From the NCBI GenBank assembly GCA_965117035.1, contig OZ220748.1:992001-1056000 (forward strand): a DNA stretch of 64,000 nt, written 5' to 3'. The DNA comes from CAZENU01 sp965117035 (GTDB lineage: Bacteria > Chloroflexota > Dehalococcoidia > Lucifugimonadales > CAZENU01). Positions 50,328 through 58,860 of the stretch are shown piece by piece. Numbering within the stretch: position 1 is the first letter of the stretch; each line of letters starts with the position of its first letter. The position numbers and the translations under genes are program-made. The notes under the pieces are model-generated. The model did no database searches. It was given only the letters and a program-made list of their open reading frames with translations, and had not been told where the DNA came from.

Positions 50328-52588
50328 TTCGAGTAAACCTTCCGGGTGGTCCGGCGCCTCAGCAGGTAGCGCGCCAGACCGGCAATCATGATGAGGAGCG
50401 GCACACCGGCAATGTTGCTGTACTGCACCAGGTTACGGTGCCTGGTCGAGTCGAAGATCAAGGGCCTGATGGTCGCCCGCTTCGCCCGGATCGTCGCCAG
50501 GGCGTCGTCCTGCGTCAGCCAGTCGACCCAGTTGACCGCCAGCGGCAGGTGCTCCTGGTACTGGCCCGCCATCCCGTCATCGGCCCAGGTGGCGTCGGAC
50601 ACGACGATGATCCTGAAGACCTTGCTCGGGTCCTTCTCGCAGCCGGGATTCGCGGGCGGGCAGCGGGTGCCGGTGATCGCCGCGGCCATCACCCTCGTGT
50701 CGAGCTCGCTCTCCTGGACGTCGTCCAGCCGCGGGGACTCCAGGGACAGGTTCTGGTACTCGGTGTCCAGGCCCGCGAACCTGCTCGTTTCGAGAAGCTG
50801 CGTGATCTCCACCTCGATGGAGGGGTCTCCCGTCCCGACCTGCTCGAGCGAACTGCCCCAGGGCATCACGATCGACGGAACGCCGCCCGAGATCTTGTTC
50901 TCCGAGGTGTTCACCCTGGGGAAGTACGGGTATCGCCTGGGCACCGTTCCGAAGTTGCTCGGCACGTTGAGCACCTGGCTCTGCCGCACGTCGAAGACGA
51001 CGTCGCGGTTGACCTTGACCCCATACTTCTCGACGAAGTCGGCCACGCTGAACACGTTGGGGTAGCCGATCATCTGGTTGGGGTCGGGGATGATGATCGG
51101 GTCGAGCAGGAATATGGCGTCGCCGCCCTCCGCGAGGAACACGTCGATCTGGTCCAGCGCGGTCCGGGGTATGAACTTCGTCGGGTCCGGCAGCACGAGC
51201 ACGTCGACGTCGGCCAGGTCGATCATCCCGTTTTCGTCCAGCTCCACCGCCCTGGTCCTGTGGTCCTGCAGAAGCTGGATCCGGAGCGTGTTGAGCTGCG
51301 GGCCCGGCGCCTCCTCGTCGTGGTTCAGGAAGAACCCGATAGTCTTCGGCTCCTTCAGCGCCATCCGGTAAATGCGGCTCATGACCGTGTACTCGAGCCC
51401 GCTGAGGCTGGCCACGACCGGCACGGAGAACTGCCGGTTCGCGTACCGCATCGCGAAGCCGAGATACTCGGTCTTCACGTTCAGCTCGCCCTCACTCTGG
51501 TCGGTCACCTCGACCGCCTGGACGTACGACTGCTGCGCCTCGACCTCGGCGTCTTCGTCCACGTCCGGGTGCCTTTGCAGAACGCGCACCTTGCCGTCCG
51601 ACGCTCCTGCCACGTCCGCCATGAAGTCGTTCAGGTCTCGCGTTATCGGCGCCGCGCGGACTCCGGGCTCCTTGGAGGAGAACAGCTTGATGGTCACGAT
51701 GTCGTCCAGGTCGTCCAGCACCGCCCTGGAGGCGTCGCTCAGCGTGAACAGCCCCTGCTCCGTCAGGTCCCAGCGGACGCTGAGGCGGCCGCCGAACCAG
51801 CCCACCAGTATGCTGATCACGACGAGCCCGGCCACGCCCGCCTGCAGGTTCCGGTACAGCGGCGACCTGTGGCTGACGCTCTTGCCCCGCACGACGAGGA
51901 ACGTCGCGCTGATGAACAGCGACATCAGTGTCAGGAAGTAGAGGATGTCCCGCAGGTTCAGCACGCCCCTCGTCAGGTCCGAGAAGTGGGTCGTGGGACT
52001 GAGGTTCTGGAACAGGATGGCGATCTCCCGCGGCAGCGCCAGCGTGACGAACTCCAGCCCGATCAGCAGCAGCACCACGAACACGGTGAACGACAGGATG
52101 AACGCCACGATCTGGTTGCGGGTGAGGCTCGACGTGAACATCCCTATCGAGACGAGCGCGCCCACGAGCAGGAATGTGCCGATGTACTGCGCCACCGCGG
52201 CGCCGCTGTCGATGTCCCCGGCCGTGGAGATGGCCAGCGGGATTCCCACGGTCAGCAGCACGCCTACGCCCACGAAGGCCACGCCGGACAGGAACTTCGC
52301 CACCACGACGTTCAGCACCCGGATCGGGTGCGTGAACAGCAGCTCGAGCGTGCCGTCCCGCTGCTCCTCGGCGAACAGTCTCATCGTCGCCGCCGCGACG
52401 AAGACCCCCAGCAGGAGCAGGTGCAGGAAGTCGCCCAGCGGCCGGAGCGAGGCCTCCTCGGCGGTTACCGCGGACCGGAAGTAGAGGTACGAGTTGACGC
52501 CGACGAAGATGACGAGGAGTATGTATCCCGTGGGCTGGTCGAGGTACGCCTTGATCTCCTTGCGGAGCAGGGCGAAGAACTGCTTCAT
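50324..52588 (-). CDS. Fused GldF-GldG-like ABC transporter membrane protein
   Basis: Protein of about 754 residues. Residues 1-245 are an ABC-2 type permease of six helices (FAEEQRDGTLELLFTHPI, typical of GldF); residues about 255-700 are a GldG-like ABC_transp_aux domain outside the membrane (WDLTEQGLFTLSDASRAVLDDL, ending in YLLRRRTTRK after a last helix). In Bacteroidetes GldF and GldG are separate and needed for gliding; here they are one chain. The ATG at 52588 shares bases with the ATPase stop. Role in this organism unknown. Confidence 0.87.
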   Translation of the reverse strand: MKQFFALLRKEIKAYLDQPTGYILLVIFVGVNSYLYFRSAVTAEEASLRPLGDFLHLLLLGVFVAAATMRLFAEEQRDGTLELLFTHPIRVLNVVVAKFLSGVAFVGVGVLLTVGIPLAISTAGDIDSGAAVAQYIGTFLLVGALVSIGMFTSSLTRNQIVAFILSFTVFVVLLLIGLEFVTLALPREIAILFQNLSPTTHFSDLTRGVLNLRDILYFLTLMSLFISATFLVVRGKSVSHRSPLYRNLQAGVAGLVVISILVGWFGGRLSVRWDLTEQGLFTLSDASRAVLDDLDDIVTIKLFSSKEPGVRAAPITRDLNDFMADVAGASDGKVRVLQRHPDVDEDAEVEAQQSYVQAVEVTDQSEGELNVKTEYLGFAMRYANRQFSVPVVASLSGLEYTVMSRIYRMALKEPKTIGFFLNHDEEAPGPQLNTLRIQLLQDHRTRAVELDENGMIDLADVDVLVLPDPTKFIPRTALDQIDVFLAEGGDAIFLLDPIIIPDPNQMIGYPNVFSVADFVEKYGVKVNRDVVFDVRQSQVLNVPSNFGTVPRRYPYFPRVNTSENKISGGVPSIVMPWGSSLEQVGTGDPSIEVEITQLLETSRFAGLDTEYQNLSLESPRLDDVQESELDTRVMAAAITGTRCPPANPGCEKDPSKVFRIIVVSDATWADDGMAGQYQEHLPLAVNWVDWLTQDDALATIRAKRATIRPLIFDSTRHRNLVQYSNIAGVPLLIMIAGLARYLLRRRTTRKVYSK

Positions 52589-53622
52589 CACTCCTCCGTC
52601 TCCTCGGCCGTCTCCAGCGGGCCCTCGGCGTACCAGGGCCGCGCCTCCTCGGCGCTCACCGTCAGCTCGTGGAACAGGTCCTCCAGTCGCCCGCTCTCCT
52701 GGTGCATGTCCCAGATCACCCAGTTGCGCCTCTTGGCGAGGTCGAAGATGCCGGGCCGCACGTCTGTGTCCGCGGACACCGATATCGAGTAGCGTTCCCT
52801 GCCTTCGACTCTCGGAAGCCCGTGAACGGTCGCGACGCCCTTCACGTTGCGCAGGTGCTTTTCGATGTCCTCGCCCTCGATCTCCACCTGCACGATGAGA
52901 CCGCTACGCGCCCGGTTGCGCAGCTCCTCAACCGTCCCCTGCTCCACGATCCGGCCGCGGCTGATTATCAGCAGCCGGTCGCAGGTGAACTGCACCTCCT
53001 GCAGCACGTGCGTGCTCAGCAGGACCGTCCGGTCGGCGCCGACCGACCGGATCAGCTCGCGGATCGGCAGCCGCTGGTTCGGGTCCAGACCCTCGGTGGG
53101 CTCGTCCATGATCAGGATTTCGGGCCGGTGAAGGATCGCGCCGGCCAGACCAACGCGCTGGTGGTAGCCCTTGGATAGCTGGTTGATCGGGCGGTAGAAG
53201 ACCTCGTGCAGCCCGGTCTCCTCGACCGCCTGCTCGATGTTCGACCGCCTCCGGTCGCTCGTCAGGCCCCTCAGGTCGGAGACGAAATCGAGGTACTCGG
53301 TGACGAGCATGTCCTCGTACAGGGGGTTGTTCTCGGGCAGGTATCCGATCGCGGCCCGGGTCGTCCGGTCGTGGTCCTGGTTGTCCACGCCCTCAATCCG
53401 GATCGTCCCGCTGTCCGGCGTGTAGTACGACGTGATGAGCCGCATCGTGGTCGTCTTTCCCGAGCCGTTCGGCCCCAGGAACCCGACCACCTCGCCCTTG
53501 TTCACCTGGAAGCTGACGTCGTTGACGGCGACGTTGCTCCCGAAGGCCTTGGTTACGCCTCGGACGTCGATCGTCGCCTGCGCCGCTGCCTGTTCGTCTG
53601 TCTGCTCTTGGGTCTCGACCAT
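52588..53622 (-). CDS. GldA-like ABC transporter ATPase
   Basis: ATPase of 344 residues. Walker A GPNGSGKTTTMRLIT, signature LSKGYHQRVGLAGAI (SKG in place of SGG, common in GldA), Walker B ILIMDEPTEGLDPNQ, H-loop LSTHVLQEV, and a C-terminal extension of about 110 residues. ATG at 53622 is preferred to one at 53649 because AGG lies in place; both are possible. It drives the GldFG-like permease encoded next. A TATAAT box lies about 110 bases upstream. Confidence 0.9.
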   Translation of the reverse strand: MVETQEQTDEQAAAQATIDVRGVTKAFGSNVAVNDVSFQVNKGEVVGFLGPNGSGKTTTMRLITSYYTPDSGTIRIEGVDNQDHDRTTRAAIGYLPENNPLYEDMLVTEYLDFVSDLRGLTSDRRRSNIEQAVEETGLHEVFYRPINQLSKGYHQRVGLAGAILHRPEILIMDEPTEGLDPNQRLPIRELIRSVGADRTVLLSTHVLQEVQFTCDRLLIISRGRIVEQGTVEELRNRARSGLIVQVEIEGEDIEKHLRNVKGVATVHGLPRVEGRERYSISVSADTDVRPGIFDLAKRRNWVIWDMHQESGRLEDLFHELTVSAEEARPWYAEGPLETAEETEE

Positions 53623-53731
53623 CTGCCTGGCACTCCCGTCTACATACATAGTACGAAAGAACTTCGAATTTGGATTGCATCAGCCGTCGTAAGACGAACG
53701 GCTTTCAGGAAACAACAGACGGGGTGTCACG

Positions 53732-53737
53732 ATTATA
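53732..53737 (-). promoter_or_regulatory. Putative -10 box (TATAAT) for the Gld-type operon
   Basis: Exact TATAAT on the minus strand, 110 bases before the GldA-like ATG, in an AT-rich patch. The leader from here has no other feature. Confidence 0.4.
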
Positions 53738-53780
53738 GTTACGCCGCGCCAACCGGGTCAACTGTTGGGCCGGCTCAGAG

Positions 53781-53886
53781 TGTCGCCCCGAACGAAGTGA
53801 CGGGCCTGGGGCGGGGCGACGCCGACGTGGTGGGCCCGTGCGAGGAGACCCCGCCCCAGGTCCTTCGGCTCCGCTCAGGACGACAG
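53781..53886. repeat. Solo copy of the 133-bp palindromic repeat
   Basis: Left arm GTCGCCCCGAACGAAG...CCTGGGGCGGGG and right arm CCCCGCCCCAGGTCCTTCGG...CAGGACGACA are inverted, with a diverged centre. This is a relative of the units at 39333-40400. It lies between two unrelated minus-strand genes. Confidence 0.75.
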
Positions 53887-53901
53887 TGCGCAGAAAACCC
53901 G

Positions 53902-55047
53902 TCAGTGGTTCGTGTAGGAGCCGTCCCTGCGATGGAGGTGCGGGGCCTCCCAGAACTCGAACGGGCCGCCTGCCTCGGTCTCGTCGAACTCGACGCCCAG
54001 CCCCGGCCCGGACGGCGCCGGGTACCGCACGCCCTCCAGCTTCGGCTGCCCCGGGAACATCTCGTCGCTGAACCGCAGGTCCCGCGTGCGCTCCTCCAGC
54101 CACGCGTAGTTGGGCACGGCCGCCGCGAGGTGCAGGTTGGCCGCCGTGCTGATCGGTCCCAGCGGGTTGTGCGGCATCAGGTCGATGTAATGCGCCTCGC
54201 ACCAGCCGGCGACCTTCATCGCCTCGGTGAACCCGCCGACGTTGCACACGTCGATACGCGCGTAGTTCGTCAGCCCCCGCTCGATATACGGCAGGAACGC
54301 CCACTTGCTCGAGAACTCCTCGCCGATGGCGAACGGCACGTCCGTCATGGCGCGCAGCGCCGCGTAGGCGGCCGGCGTCTCCGCCCGGATCGGCTCCTCC
54401 AGGAAGTCGATCGTGCCGGGCGGCAGCATCTGGCAGAACGACGCAGCCTCGGCAACGCTCAGCCGGTGGTGGTACTCGATCCCCAGCACCGGGGCCCTGC
54501 CGACCTCCTCTCTTATCCGGGAAATCCACTCCGCCGTGACCGGCAGTGACTCCCGTGGCTCGAACAGCAGCTCGTCGCCGCCCGTGTCGTGCGCGCCCCA
54601 GCCGAACCGTATCGCCGGCCAGCCCTCGTCGACCAGCCGCCGGGCGTCCCGCACGGCCTCGGGGCCCATCGGCGCGCCCGACGTCGTGAAGCACGGCACC
54701 CAGTCGCGGTGCGCGCCGCCGAGAAGCTGGTAGACCGGCACGCCCAGGCTCCGGGCGACTAGGTCGTGCAGCGCGATGTCTATGGCCGAGATCGCCCCGG
54801 TCAGGATGCGGCCGCCCTCGAAGTACTGGCCGCGGTACATCTCCTGCCACAGCGCGCCGATGCGGCGTGGGTCCTTGCCGACCAGGAACTCGCGGAAGTG
54901 TCGCACCGCGCCCTCGACGGCCAGCTCGCGTCCGACGACGCCCGACTCGCCCCAGCCGTGATGCCCGTCGTCCGACTCGACCTTGACGATGAGCAGGTTC
55001 CTGATCCCGGCCCGGACCGGGAACGTCTTGACGTCGGCAATCTTCAT
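53902..55047 (-). CDS. Mandelate racemase/muconate lactonizing enzyme-family dehydratase
   Basis: Enolase-superfamily enzyme of 381 residues. Capping-domain N terminus MKIADVKTFPVR, then the metal ligands Glu in LGIEYHHRLS, Glu in FLEEPIRAE and Glu in IGEEFSSKW, and the base His in DLMPHNPLGPI. The ICNVGGFTEA segment and MPHNPLGP resemble galactonate/mannonate-type sugar acid dehydratases. The first ligand is Glu with HH two residues on where DxN is usual. It probably makes a 2-keto-3-deoxy sugar acid that the PfkB kinase at 33.4 kb could use; this is inference. Confidence 0.9.
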   Translation of the reverse strand: MKIADVKTFPVRAGIRNLLIVKVESDDGHHGWGESGVVGRELAVEGAVRHFREFLVGKDPRRIGALWQEMYRGQYFEGGRILTGAISAIDIALHDLVARSLGVPVYQLLGGAHRDWVPCFTTSGAPMGPEAVRDARRLVDEGWPAIRFGWGAHDTGGDELLFEPRESLPVTAEWISRIREEVGRAPVLGIEYHHRLSVAEAASFCQMLPPGTIDFLEEPIRAETPAAYAALRAMTDVPFAIGEEFSSKWAFLPYIERGLTNYARIDVCNVGGFTEAMKVAGWCEAHYIDLMPHNPLGPISTAANLHLAAAVPNYAWLEERTRDLRFSDEMFPGQPKLEGVRYPAPSGPGLGVEFDETEAGGPFEFWEAPHLHRRDGSYTNH

Positions 55048-55086
55048 GTCGGCAGTCCTCCCATGGCAAGGCGCCGGCCGCCCCGC

Positions 55087-56961
55087 CTACTCGAGCACCG
55101 TGACCGCCTCTACGACGGGCAGGAACACCTCGTCCCGGTAGAACCCGCGCAGGGTCCGCAGGCTGCGGAGCACGACCGCGACGACCCTGTCGCCGCCCTC
55201 CGCCACGGCGATGTCGAATGACTGCCCCTGCGCCTCCACCTCGAACAGCGACCAGGACGCGCCGTCCGTCTCCATCGCCCCGGACGGCCGCGGCGAGCCG
55301 TCCAGGCCCAGCTCCGCGGACAGCGCGCCGAGCACGCTCTCCGCGGTAGCCTCGCCTGCGGCGGCCTGCTGGTACAGCGCGACGTCGTCCGACGCCGCCC
55401 GCTTGTACCCTCCGGGGACGAACTCGACCCATCCCGCCGGCACGACGCCGCGAATCCCGAAGCCCTCGTTCGTGAACGGCACCAGGATGATCTCCGACGG
55501 CGCGGCGGCCCGCGCTACGGTCTCCGGCGCGGCGCCCTTGCGCACGGCCGTCCGGTCCACGTTCGGCTGGTGCAGGATCAGTCCCGATATGCCCCCCCGG
55601 TCGTCCTCGACGAAGGTGATCCGGGCGTCGGCCACGCGGTAGTAGAAGGCGTGTCGCCCCCGCGGATACAGCGTGGCCTCGGACTCGCCCTCGAACGCCG
55701 CCGCCAGGTGCCCGCGCGTCACCCGCACCTCCATCGTGCCTGCCGGGCTGAACTCGTAGCTGCCCGCGTAGCGCTCCAGCGCAGTCGGGTCGATCTGCGC
55801 GGGCGCCGGCAGCGTCTCCATCGGAACGTCCGGCGCGAGCAGGTGCAGGCCGATGTCGTTGACGCTCTCGAAAGTGTTGGACAGCACGACGACGCCCATG
55901 CCGCCGTCCCGCAGGAAGCCGGCGTAGCTGCTGTACCCGCCGGTCCCGCCGTCGTGCCAGACGATCTGCCTTTCTCCCACCGTCCTGACGTGCCATCCCA
56001 GCGCGATCTGTACGCCCGTCTCGCCGGTCGACAGCCGCGGCTCGTGGGTCCGCAGCATCGAATCGCGCAGCGCGGTGTCCCTGAGGCCCAGGTTCGCCGA
56101 CAGGAACGTCACCACGTCCCGCGCCGTCGACAGCAGCCGGCCGGCGCCCGCCAGCGTCGTGTTCTCCCATCGCGGCGTCTCTACCACCCCGCTGTGCCCC
56201 TGGGCGATCCGGGCCCGCATCTCCTCCGTGGGCTCGATGACGGTGTCGCCCATGCCGAGCTCGCCCGTGACCAGGTCCGTCGTCAGCTCCCCGTAGCTCT
56301 TCCCGGACTGCCGCTCGAGGACGTGGCCGAGCAGGCCGTAGCCGACGTTGGAGTAGGAGTAGCGGGTGGCGGACGCGGGCGGCGTGAAACGCGCCATGTA
56401 CCGGTACAGGTCGGCGACGGTGTACCCGGCGTACGGCCGGTCGGGGTCTGTGAGGTGGAGGTTGTCCGGCAGCCTCGGCAGTCCCGCCGTGTGGGTCGCC
56501 AGCGCCGTCAGGCTGGTCTCCGCGCCGCCCGAAGACAGCGCCGTGGCCGGCAGGTGGTCCGCGATCGTGTCGTCGAGGGAGAGCTCGCCGCGATCCGCCA
56601 TCTCGACCAGCATCAGCGCCGTGAACGCCTTCGTGATCGAGCCGATCTCGAACACGGTGTCCTCCGTAGGCACGACGCCGCTGCCCGCCGAGGTCGTCCC
56701 GTAGGAGTAATACGTCGCGCCGCCCGCGTTGACCAGCCCAACGACGATGCTCATGTTGTACCCGCTGTCGACGCGGAACCGTATCTCCGTCTTCACCTCC
56801 TCGGGCACCACCGGCGGCGCTACCCGAGGCGCGCTTTCGACGCCGGGCTCCGGAGCCTGGGTGATGCCGCCCTCACCGCACGCCGACGCGCCGAACACGG
56901 CCAACACCGACGCGAACACGGCGACGGCCCACGGTCTCAGCATCCATCGGAGCCGCGGCAT
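55087..56961 (-). CDS. Serine hydrolase lipoprotein, beta-lactamase class C/esterase-like
   Basis: Exported protein of 624 residues. Signal peptide with lipidated Cys in FGASACGEGG near residue 28. The serine hydrolase domain (residues about 60-370) has SxxK in EIGSITKAFT, the Tyr-x-Asn in YSYSNVGYG and HxG in WHDGGTGGYS, so all catalytic groups are present. A C-terminal domain of about 200 residues is less clear (DUF3471-like in part: YAGSYEFSPAG). Likely a peptidase or esterase at the cell surface. The ATG at 56961 has AAAGGA upstream. Confidence 0.88.
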   Translation of the reverse strand: MPRLRWMLRPWAVAVFASVLAVFGASACGEGGITQAPEPGVESAPRVAPPVVPEEVKTEIRFRVDSGYNMSIVVGLVNAGGATYYSYGTTSAGSGVVPTEDTVFEIGSITKAFTALMLVEMADRGELSLDDTIADHLPATALSSGGAETSLTALATHTAGLPRLPDNLHLTDPDRPYAGYTVADLYRYMARFTPPASATRYSYSNVGYGLLGHVLERQSGKSYGELTTDLVTGELGMGDTVIEPTEEMRARIAQGHSGVVETPRWENTTLAGAGRLLSTARDVVTFLSANLGLRDTALRDSMLRTHEPRLSTGETGVQIALGWHVRTVGERQIVWHDGGTGGYSSYAGFLRDGGMGVVVLSNTFESVNDIGLHLLAPDVPMETLPAPAQIDPTALERYAGSYEFSPAGTMEVRVTRGHLAAAFEGESEATLYPRGRHAFYYRVADARITFVEDDRGGISGLILHQPNVDRTAVRKGAAPETVARAAAPSEIILVPFTNEGFGIRGVVPAGWVEFVPGGYKRAASDDVALYQQAAAGEATAESVLGALSAELGLDGSPRPSGAMETDGASWSLFEVEAQGQSFDIAVAEGGDRVVAVVLRSLRTLRGFYRDEVFLPVVEAVTVLE

Positions 56962-57060
56962 CGGAGTCCTTTCGCGGAGCATGGGAAGAGCCAACACGAA
57001 CAGGGTCCTGTCCTCCAGGCTGCCTCATGTTATCACCGACCGCCAGGACGACCGGCCAGA

Positions 57061-57090
57061 TTGACCGCCGCCGGGGCGCTGGCCTAGAAT
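57061..57090 (+). promoter_or_regulatory. Promoter TTGACC-N18-TAGAAT placed for a leaderless M16 peptidase mRNA
   Basis: TTGACC at 57061-57066 and TAGAAT at 57085-57090 end seven bases before the ATG at 57098, which has no ribosome binding site. Transcription would start at or beside the ATG, as for lgt. Confidence 0.6.
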
Positions 57091-57097
57091 CCCGCCG

Positions 57098-58399
57098 ATG
57101 ACCGACCACCCCGACGACGCCGGACCCGGCTACGAGAAGACCACGCTCGACAACGGCCTCCGCGTCGTCACCAGCGCCATGCCGCACACGCGGTCGGTCA
57201 CCGCCTGCGCCTTCGTCGGCGTCGGCTCCCGGTACGAGGACGACGACCGCGCCGGGCTCTCACACTTCATCGAGCACCTCGTCTTCAAGGGCACCCGCCG
57301 CAGGCCCGACCCGAAGGACATCAGCGGCACCGTGGAGGCCGTCGGCGGGGAGATCAACGCCGCCACCGAGCACGAGATCACGACCTACTGGAGCAAGGTG
57401 CCCGAGCCCCACGCGGAGGAGACCCTCGACCTGCTCGTCGACATGCTGCGCAACTCCCTCCACCGGCAGGAGGACGTCGACAAGGAGCGCATGGTCATCT
57501 ACGAGGAGCAGCGCATGGTCGAGGACGACCCCGGCACCCGCGCCGACGTCCTCACCGACGCGCTGCTGTGGCCCGAGCATCCCCTCGGACGCGAGATCGC
57601 CGGCACCCGCGAGTCGGTCGGCCGCGCGACCAGGGACGACGTGCTGGCGCACGTGGAGCGCTACTACACGCCGTCGAACATCGTCGTCAGCGCCGCAGGC
57701 AGCCTGACCCACGACGCCGTCGTCGAGCAGATCGCCGGGCTGTGCGCCGACTGGAAGCCGGGCGAGCCGACCGAGTGGGCGCCGTGGGAGGGCGAGCAGG
57801 CGGAGCCGCGGCTCGAGGTCGAGTACAGCTCGACGGAGCAGGCGCACATCTCCATCGCCGTGCCGGGCCCGTCGATGACCGACCCGGACCGCCACGCGTT
57901 CGACCTGCTCAGCGTCATCCTCGGCGAGGGCATGAGCAGCCGGCTGTTCCTGGAGGTCCGCGAGCGGCTGGGCCTCGCCTACGACGTCCACAGCTCCGTC
58001 ATCTACTTCCGCGACTGCGGCGCGCTGGCCGTCAGCTCGGGCGCCGACCCGTCGAAGGCCCACACCGCAGCCGCCGCCATCCTGGCCGAGATGGGCCGCA
58101 CCAGGGAGGGCATCCCGGCCGACGAGGTCGAGCGCGCCAAGCGCCTCATCGCGGGCAGGCTGATGCTGCGCATGGAGGACAGCAGGGCCGTCGCCGCTTG
58201 GATGGGCGGGCAGGAGTCGCTCGTCGGCCGCATGGCCGACGTCCCCCACGTCATCGAGCAGATCGAGGCCGTCACCGCCGACCAGGTCACCGACACGGCA
58301 ACCCGGCTGCTCATTCCCGAAAGACTCAACATGGCCATCGTCGGCCCGCTCCGAGGCCGCAAGCGCCTCGAAAAGGTCATGGCGAAAGCGATGGGGTAG
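57098..58399 (+). CDS. M16 family zinc peptidase (processing-peptidase-like)
   Basis: Pitrilysin-family peptidase of 433 residues. The inverted zinc site is HFIEH (His56, Glu59, His60) in SHFIEHLVFKGT, and the third ligand Glu lies in EETLDLL some 75 residues on. The length and a C-terminal inactive half (residues about 225-420) fit the mitochondrial-processing-peptidase-like bacterial group. The stop TAG at 58397 is itself the first three bases of a 33-bp inverted-repeat arm. It degrades or processes small peptides; the substrate is unknown. Confidence 0.92.
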   Translation: MTDHPDDAGPGYEKTTLDNGLRVVTSAMPHTRSVTACAFVGVGSRYEDDDRAGLSHFIEHLVFKGTRRRPDPKDISGTVEAVGGEINAATEHEITTYWSKVPEPHAEETLDLLVDMLRNSLHRQEDVDKERMVIYEEQRMVEDDPGTRADVLTDALLWPEHPLGREIAGTRESVGRATRDDVLAHVERYYTPSNIVVSAAGSLTHDAVVEQIAGLCADWKPGEPTEWAPWEGEQAEPRLEVEYSSTEQAHISIAVPGPSMTDPDRHAFDLLSVILGEGMSSRLFLEVRERLGLAYDVHSSVIYFRDCGALAVSSGADPSKAHTAAAAILAEMGRTREGIPADEVERAKRLIAGRLMLRMEDSRAVAAWMGGQESLVGRMADVPHVIEQIEAVTADQVTDTATRLLIPERLNMAIVGPLRGRKRLEKVMAKAMG

Positions 58400-58841
58400 T
58401 GGGTAGTGGATAGTGAATAGTGGATAGTTGGGACCAGGGACAGGGACCCATTGCCCCTGGACGTGCCAGCATCCGTGCTGCCAGGTTCACCGGCAGATTC
58501 CAGGCGACGCGCCGGAGTCTTGCCTCCTCTCCCTTGACGGGAGAGGACTGAGGTGAGGGTGATCCTCCGGGGCCAATCATCTCCATCACCAAATCACGCG
58601 GATCACGGTTCAGACGTTTCCCATGGGATCCCGCCCCCGTCTGCACGAGGGGTCAGGCTCTGCGCGGGACCGACGGTTATGCAGGCTCACTCCGCCGGAA
58701 TGACCGTCATGCGAAACCCTCGCGGCCGCGGCAGCCCAAACCCCTGAACACCCGCCACCAGAGATGATACAGTGTGCCCCGGCGCACAGCCACCCAACGC
58801 GCCCTCTTAACTATCCACTATTCACTATCCACTACCCACTA
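58397..58841. mobile_element. Noncoding cassette bounded by perfect 33-bp inverted repeats (MITE-like candidate)
   Basis: Arms at 58397-58429 (starting TAGTGGGTAGTGGATAGTGA) and 58809-58841 are exact reverse complements over 33 bases. The 379 bases between carry an 8-bp hairpin repeat (58526-58546, CCTCTCCC/GGGAGAGG), a GCGGGA-type element at 58633-58669 shared with 18512-18544, and no gene. It covers almost all of the 461-base gap 58400-58860. A third arm copy stands alone at 12355. Target-site duplications were not identified. Confidence 0.55.
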
Positions 58842-58860
58842 TCCCCCCAGGAGACCCCCC

